Assembly: GCA_022797375.1 (NCBI GenBank) | Contig: JAAWKM010000014.1 | Span: forward strand, 1 to 43,136 | DNA: 43,136 bases | Direction of reading: 5' to 3' | From: Lachnospiraceae bacterium | GTDB taxonomy: Bacteria > Bacillota > Clostridia > Lachnospirales > Lachnospiraceae | Shown: piece after piece, positions 41,851 to 43,136 of the stretch | Layout: the number at the start of each line of letters is the position of its first letter | Position numbering within the stretch: the stretch's first letter is position 1 | Translations under genes and position numbers: made by a program | The notes under the pieces: model-generated | The model's database searches: none | Told to the model about the DNA's origin: nothing | What the model saw: only the letters and a program-made list of their open reading frames with translations

Positions 41851-42542
41851 GTAAACACCTCCCTGAATAATGCGTCAACGGATTTTCCTTTATTGCTTCT
41901 TATATCATCTACACTTTCGTGAAGCATCATCTGCCCGTTTTTTATAAATATAACATCATCAAGCACTTTTTCTACGTCACTTATAAGATGTGTAGATATA
42001 ATTATGCCAGCCTTTTCGTTATAATTTTTAAGTATTGTTTTTAAGATAAAATCCCTGGCAGCAGGGTCAACACCTCCCATTGGTTCATCCAGCAGGTAAA
42101 GCTTTGCCTTCCTGCTCATAACGAGGACAAGCTGGACCTTTTCCCTGTTACCCTTTGATAAAGTTCTTATTTTGGCATCAGTATTTATATCAAGGCTTTT
42201 TAACATCCCTTCTGCTGTATCAATTGAAAAGTCATTATAAAAGTCATTAAAGAACCTTATAGTTTCACTTACTTTCATTCCAGGTGTGAAATATGGGCGC
42301 TCGGGCAAGTATGAAACTATCTTTTTGCTTTCAATGCCAATTTTATTTCCTCCTGCAAATACTTCGCCTTCGTCTGCATTAAGAATACCAGCGATTATTT
42401 TAATAAGTGTTGTCTTTCCGCTTCCATTAGGACCAAGCAGCCCTGTGATTTTGCCGCTTTCAATAGATACTGACAAATTGTTTATTGCCGTTTTGCTTCC
42501 ATATCTTTTTGTCAGGTTATGGCATTCTAAGATATTTTCCAT
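41844..42542 (-). CDS. ABC transporter ATP-binding protein
   Basis: A 232-aa ATPase: Walker A GPNGSGKTT, Q-loop region VSYLPERPYFTPG, signature LSKGNREKVQL (LSKGN, a common variant of LSGGQ in this transporter group), Walker B LYLLDEPMGGVD and the switch histidine in ISTHLI. It lies 30 bases behind the GntR gene and overlaps the permease gene. Confidence 0.93.
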   Translation of the reverse strand: MENILECHNLTKRYGSKTAINNLSVSIESGKITGLLGPNGSGKTTLIKIIAGILNADEGEVFAGGNKIGIESKKIVSYLPERPYFTPGMKVSETIRFFNDFYNDFSIDTAEGMLKSLDINTDAKIRTLSKGNREKVQLVLVMSRKAKLYLLDEPMGGVDPAARDFILKTILKNYNEKAGIIISTHLISDVEKVLDDVIFIKNGQMMLHESVDDIRSNKGKSVDALFREVFTC

Positions 42543-42572
42543 TTTAATCCACTTTCCTTTCTGTTTATAACT

Positions 42573-42944
42573 TTACAGGCTGCCATTATTCCAGTATTTT
42601 TCGATAAATATGATACAGTCCTCCATTGAATATCCAAGTTTTTTCATGTTTTCAATAAATACTTTAATACATTCTATCATCATTTCCTCCTGTAAATTAT
42701 TAGCATTAGAAGGGTTATCAGATACAAATCTGCCAGAAGTCCTTTTTGAACAGAGAAGTCCTTCTCTTTCAAGTTCTGAAAGAGCTTTTTGCATGGTATT
42801 TGGATTTACTTCCGCTTCAACTGCAAGTTCCCTTACAGAAGGAAGTTTTTCACCTGCCTTAAGGACACCTGTTGCAATCATTGCTTTAATCTGCTCCATA
42901 ATTTGCTGGTAAATAGGAGAGTCATTATTAAACTTCCAGTCCAA
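42573..42944 (-). CDS. GntR-family (YtrA-type) transcriptional regulator
   Basis: A 123-aa protein: an N-terminal winged helix (SPIYQQIMEQIKAMIATG, LPSVRELAVEAEVNPNTMQKAL) with a short ~45-residue C-terminal helical part and no ligand domain, the YtrA subgroup layout. It heads a three-gene operon with the ABC transporter, which such regulators repress. Its own promoter overlaps a perfect inverted repeat (42961-42990), consistent with autoregulation. Confidence 0.92.
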   Translation of the reverse strand: MDWKFNNDSPIYQQIMEQIKAMIATGVLKAGEKLPSVRELAVEAEVNPNTMQKALSELEREGLLCSKRTSGRFVSDNPSNANNLQEEMMIECIKVFIENMKKLGYSMEDCIIFIEKYWNNGSL

Positions 42945-42960
42945 GTAAATACCTCCTTTT

Positions 42961-43015
42961 TTGTATTATTGTACTATATGTATAATACAATAATACAGTA
43001 ATGCAGTTTTGTCAA
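42961..43015 (-). promoter_or_regulatory. Promoter and operator of the GntR-ABC operon
   Basis: Minus strand: TTGACA (43015-43010), 17 bp, TATTGT (42992-42987). A perfect inverted repeat TTGTATTAT..ATAATACAA (42961-42990, 12-nt centre) covers the -10 box and start point, as expected for a YtrA-type repressor site. Confidence 0.7.
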
Positions 43016-43041
43016 TAGTTTTTTATAAATAATACATGTCC

Positions 43042-43136
43042 GTTTCATAAAAATCCCCCATGCCGTGCTTTGCACGGCACAAATAGTAATGAAAAATGCT
43101 GTTTTTGCATTTTTCTTGTGTGAAATTGTAATGATT
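43042..43136 (-). repeat. Dispersed palindromic repeat, right-end copy
   Basis: Reverse complement of 6-99 with one extra G. It begins about 98 bases upstream of the GntR gene. The sequence just outside it (GGACATG after TTTTATGAAAC, read on the minus strand) differs from the left copy (CGGCGTG), marking the repeat edge. Confidence 0.85.

Noticed and set aside
1-43136. CRISPR arrays, tRNA or rRNA genes, transposases, phage genes
   Set aside because: Looked for regularly spaced direct repeats, cloverleaf-like segments and DDE/tyrosine/serine recombinase motifs; none seen. The repeats present are palindromic and irregularly spaced.

Overview
The window looks like one contig from an anaerobic, spore-forming, low-GC member of the Clostridia, most likely Lachnospiraceae. 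The grounds are protein families and signals: SpoVAD/SpoVAE and an alpha/beta-type SASP (endospores), HydF ([FeFe]-hydrogenase maturation), oxygen-sensitive quinolinate synthase, a two-gene SufC/SufB unit, the SCIFF ranthipeptide with its radical SAM maturase, strong AGGAGG-type ribosome sites with frequent TTG starts, and consensus sigma-A promoters in AT-rich spacers. The two ends carry the same ~94-bp repeat in inverted orientation, so the contig probably stops at copies of a dispersed repeat. No rRNA, tRNA, transposase, phage gene or CRISPR array was seen.

Layout. 0.4-5.7 kb: sufC-sufB, a DegV lipid-binding protein, proA and a CgeB-like glycosyltransferase, separated by hairpin-rich repeats. 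6.1-16 kb: hydF, a YbhN-type membrane protein, a YigZ/IMPACT protein, rarA, a small membrane protein, then a phospholipid block (PAP2 phosphatase, a second YbhN paralogue, pssA, psd) and an Orn/Lys/Arg decarboxylase-family enzyme. 16.1-18.6 kb: an accessory pair, an AAA ATPase plus a TOPRIM protein, followed by a decayed Fic fragment; this resembles two-gene anti-phage modules. 18.8-24.2 kb: a LacI-repressor/ribokinase fusion diverges from nadA-nadB-nadC (de novo NAD synthesis).

24.4-33.3 kb is the most unusual part. Nine genes lie on the minus strand behind one good promoter: a coiled-coil protein with a TM hairpin, a small zinc-ribbon protein, a helical protein, a Ycf46-type AAA+ ATPase, an unknown 164-aa protein, a membrane zinc-ribbon/YARHG protein, a CHAT-domain protease with both catalytic residues, a charged coiled-coil protein, and a small protein with an N-terminal TM segment. 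I do not recognise the combination as a named system. It looks like a membrane-associated, ATPase-driven and protease-effected signalling or conflict system, but that role is inference.

33.8-43.1 kb: spoVAD-spoVAE without spoVAC next to it, a Lys/Glu-rich protein with a small C-terminal domain, a sulfotransferase-like protein, a SASP, SCIFF and its maturase with a strong hairpin between them, a cation diffusion facilitator whose metal-site residues suggest manganese, and a GntR(YtrA-type)-ABC transporter operon.

Several families of palindromic repeats sit in the intergenic spaces. One two-copy family has three hairpins, and in one of them the paired bases differ between copies while pairing is kept, which points to selection on structure. 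Start codons were moved inward from the longest possible frame wherever a ribosome-binding site or family alignment favoured it.
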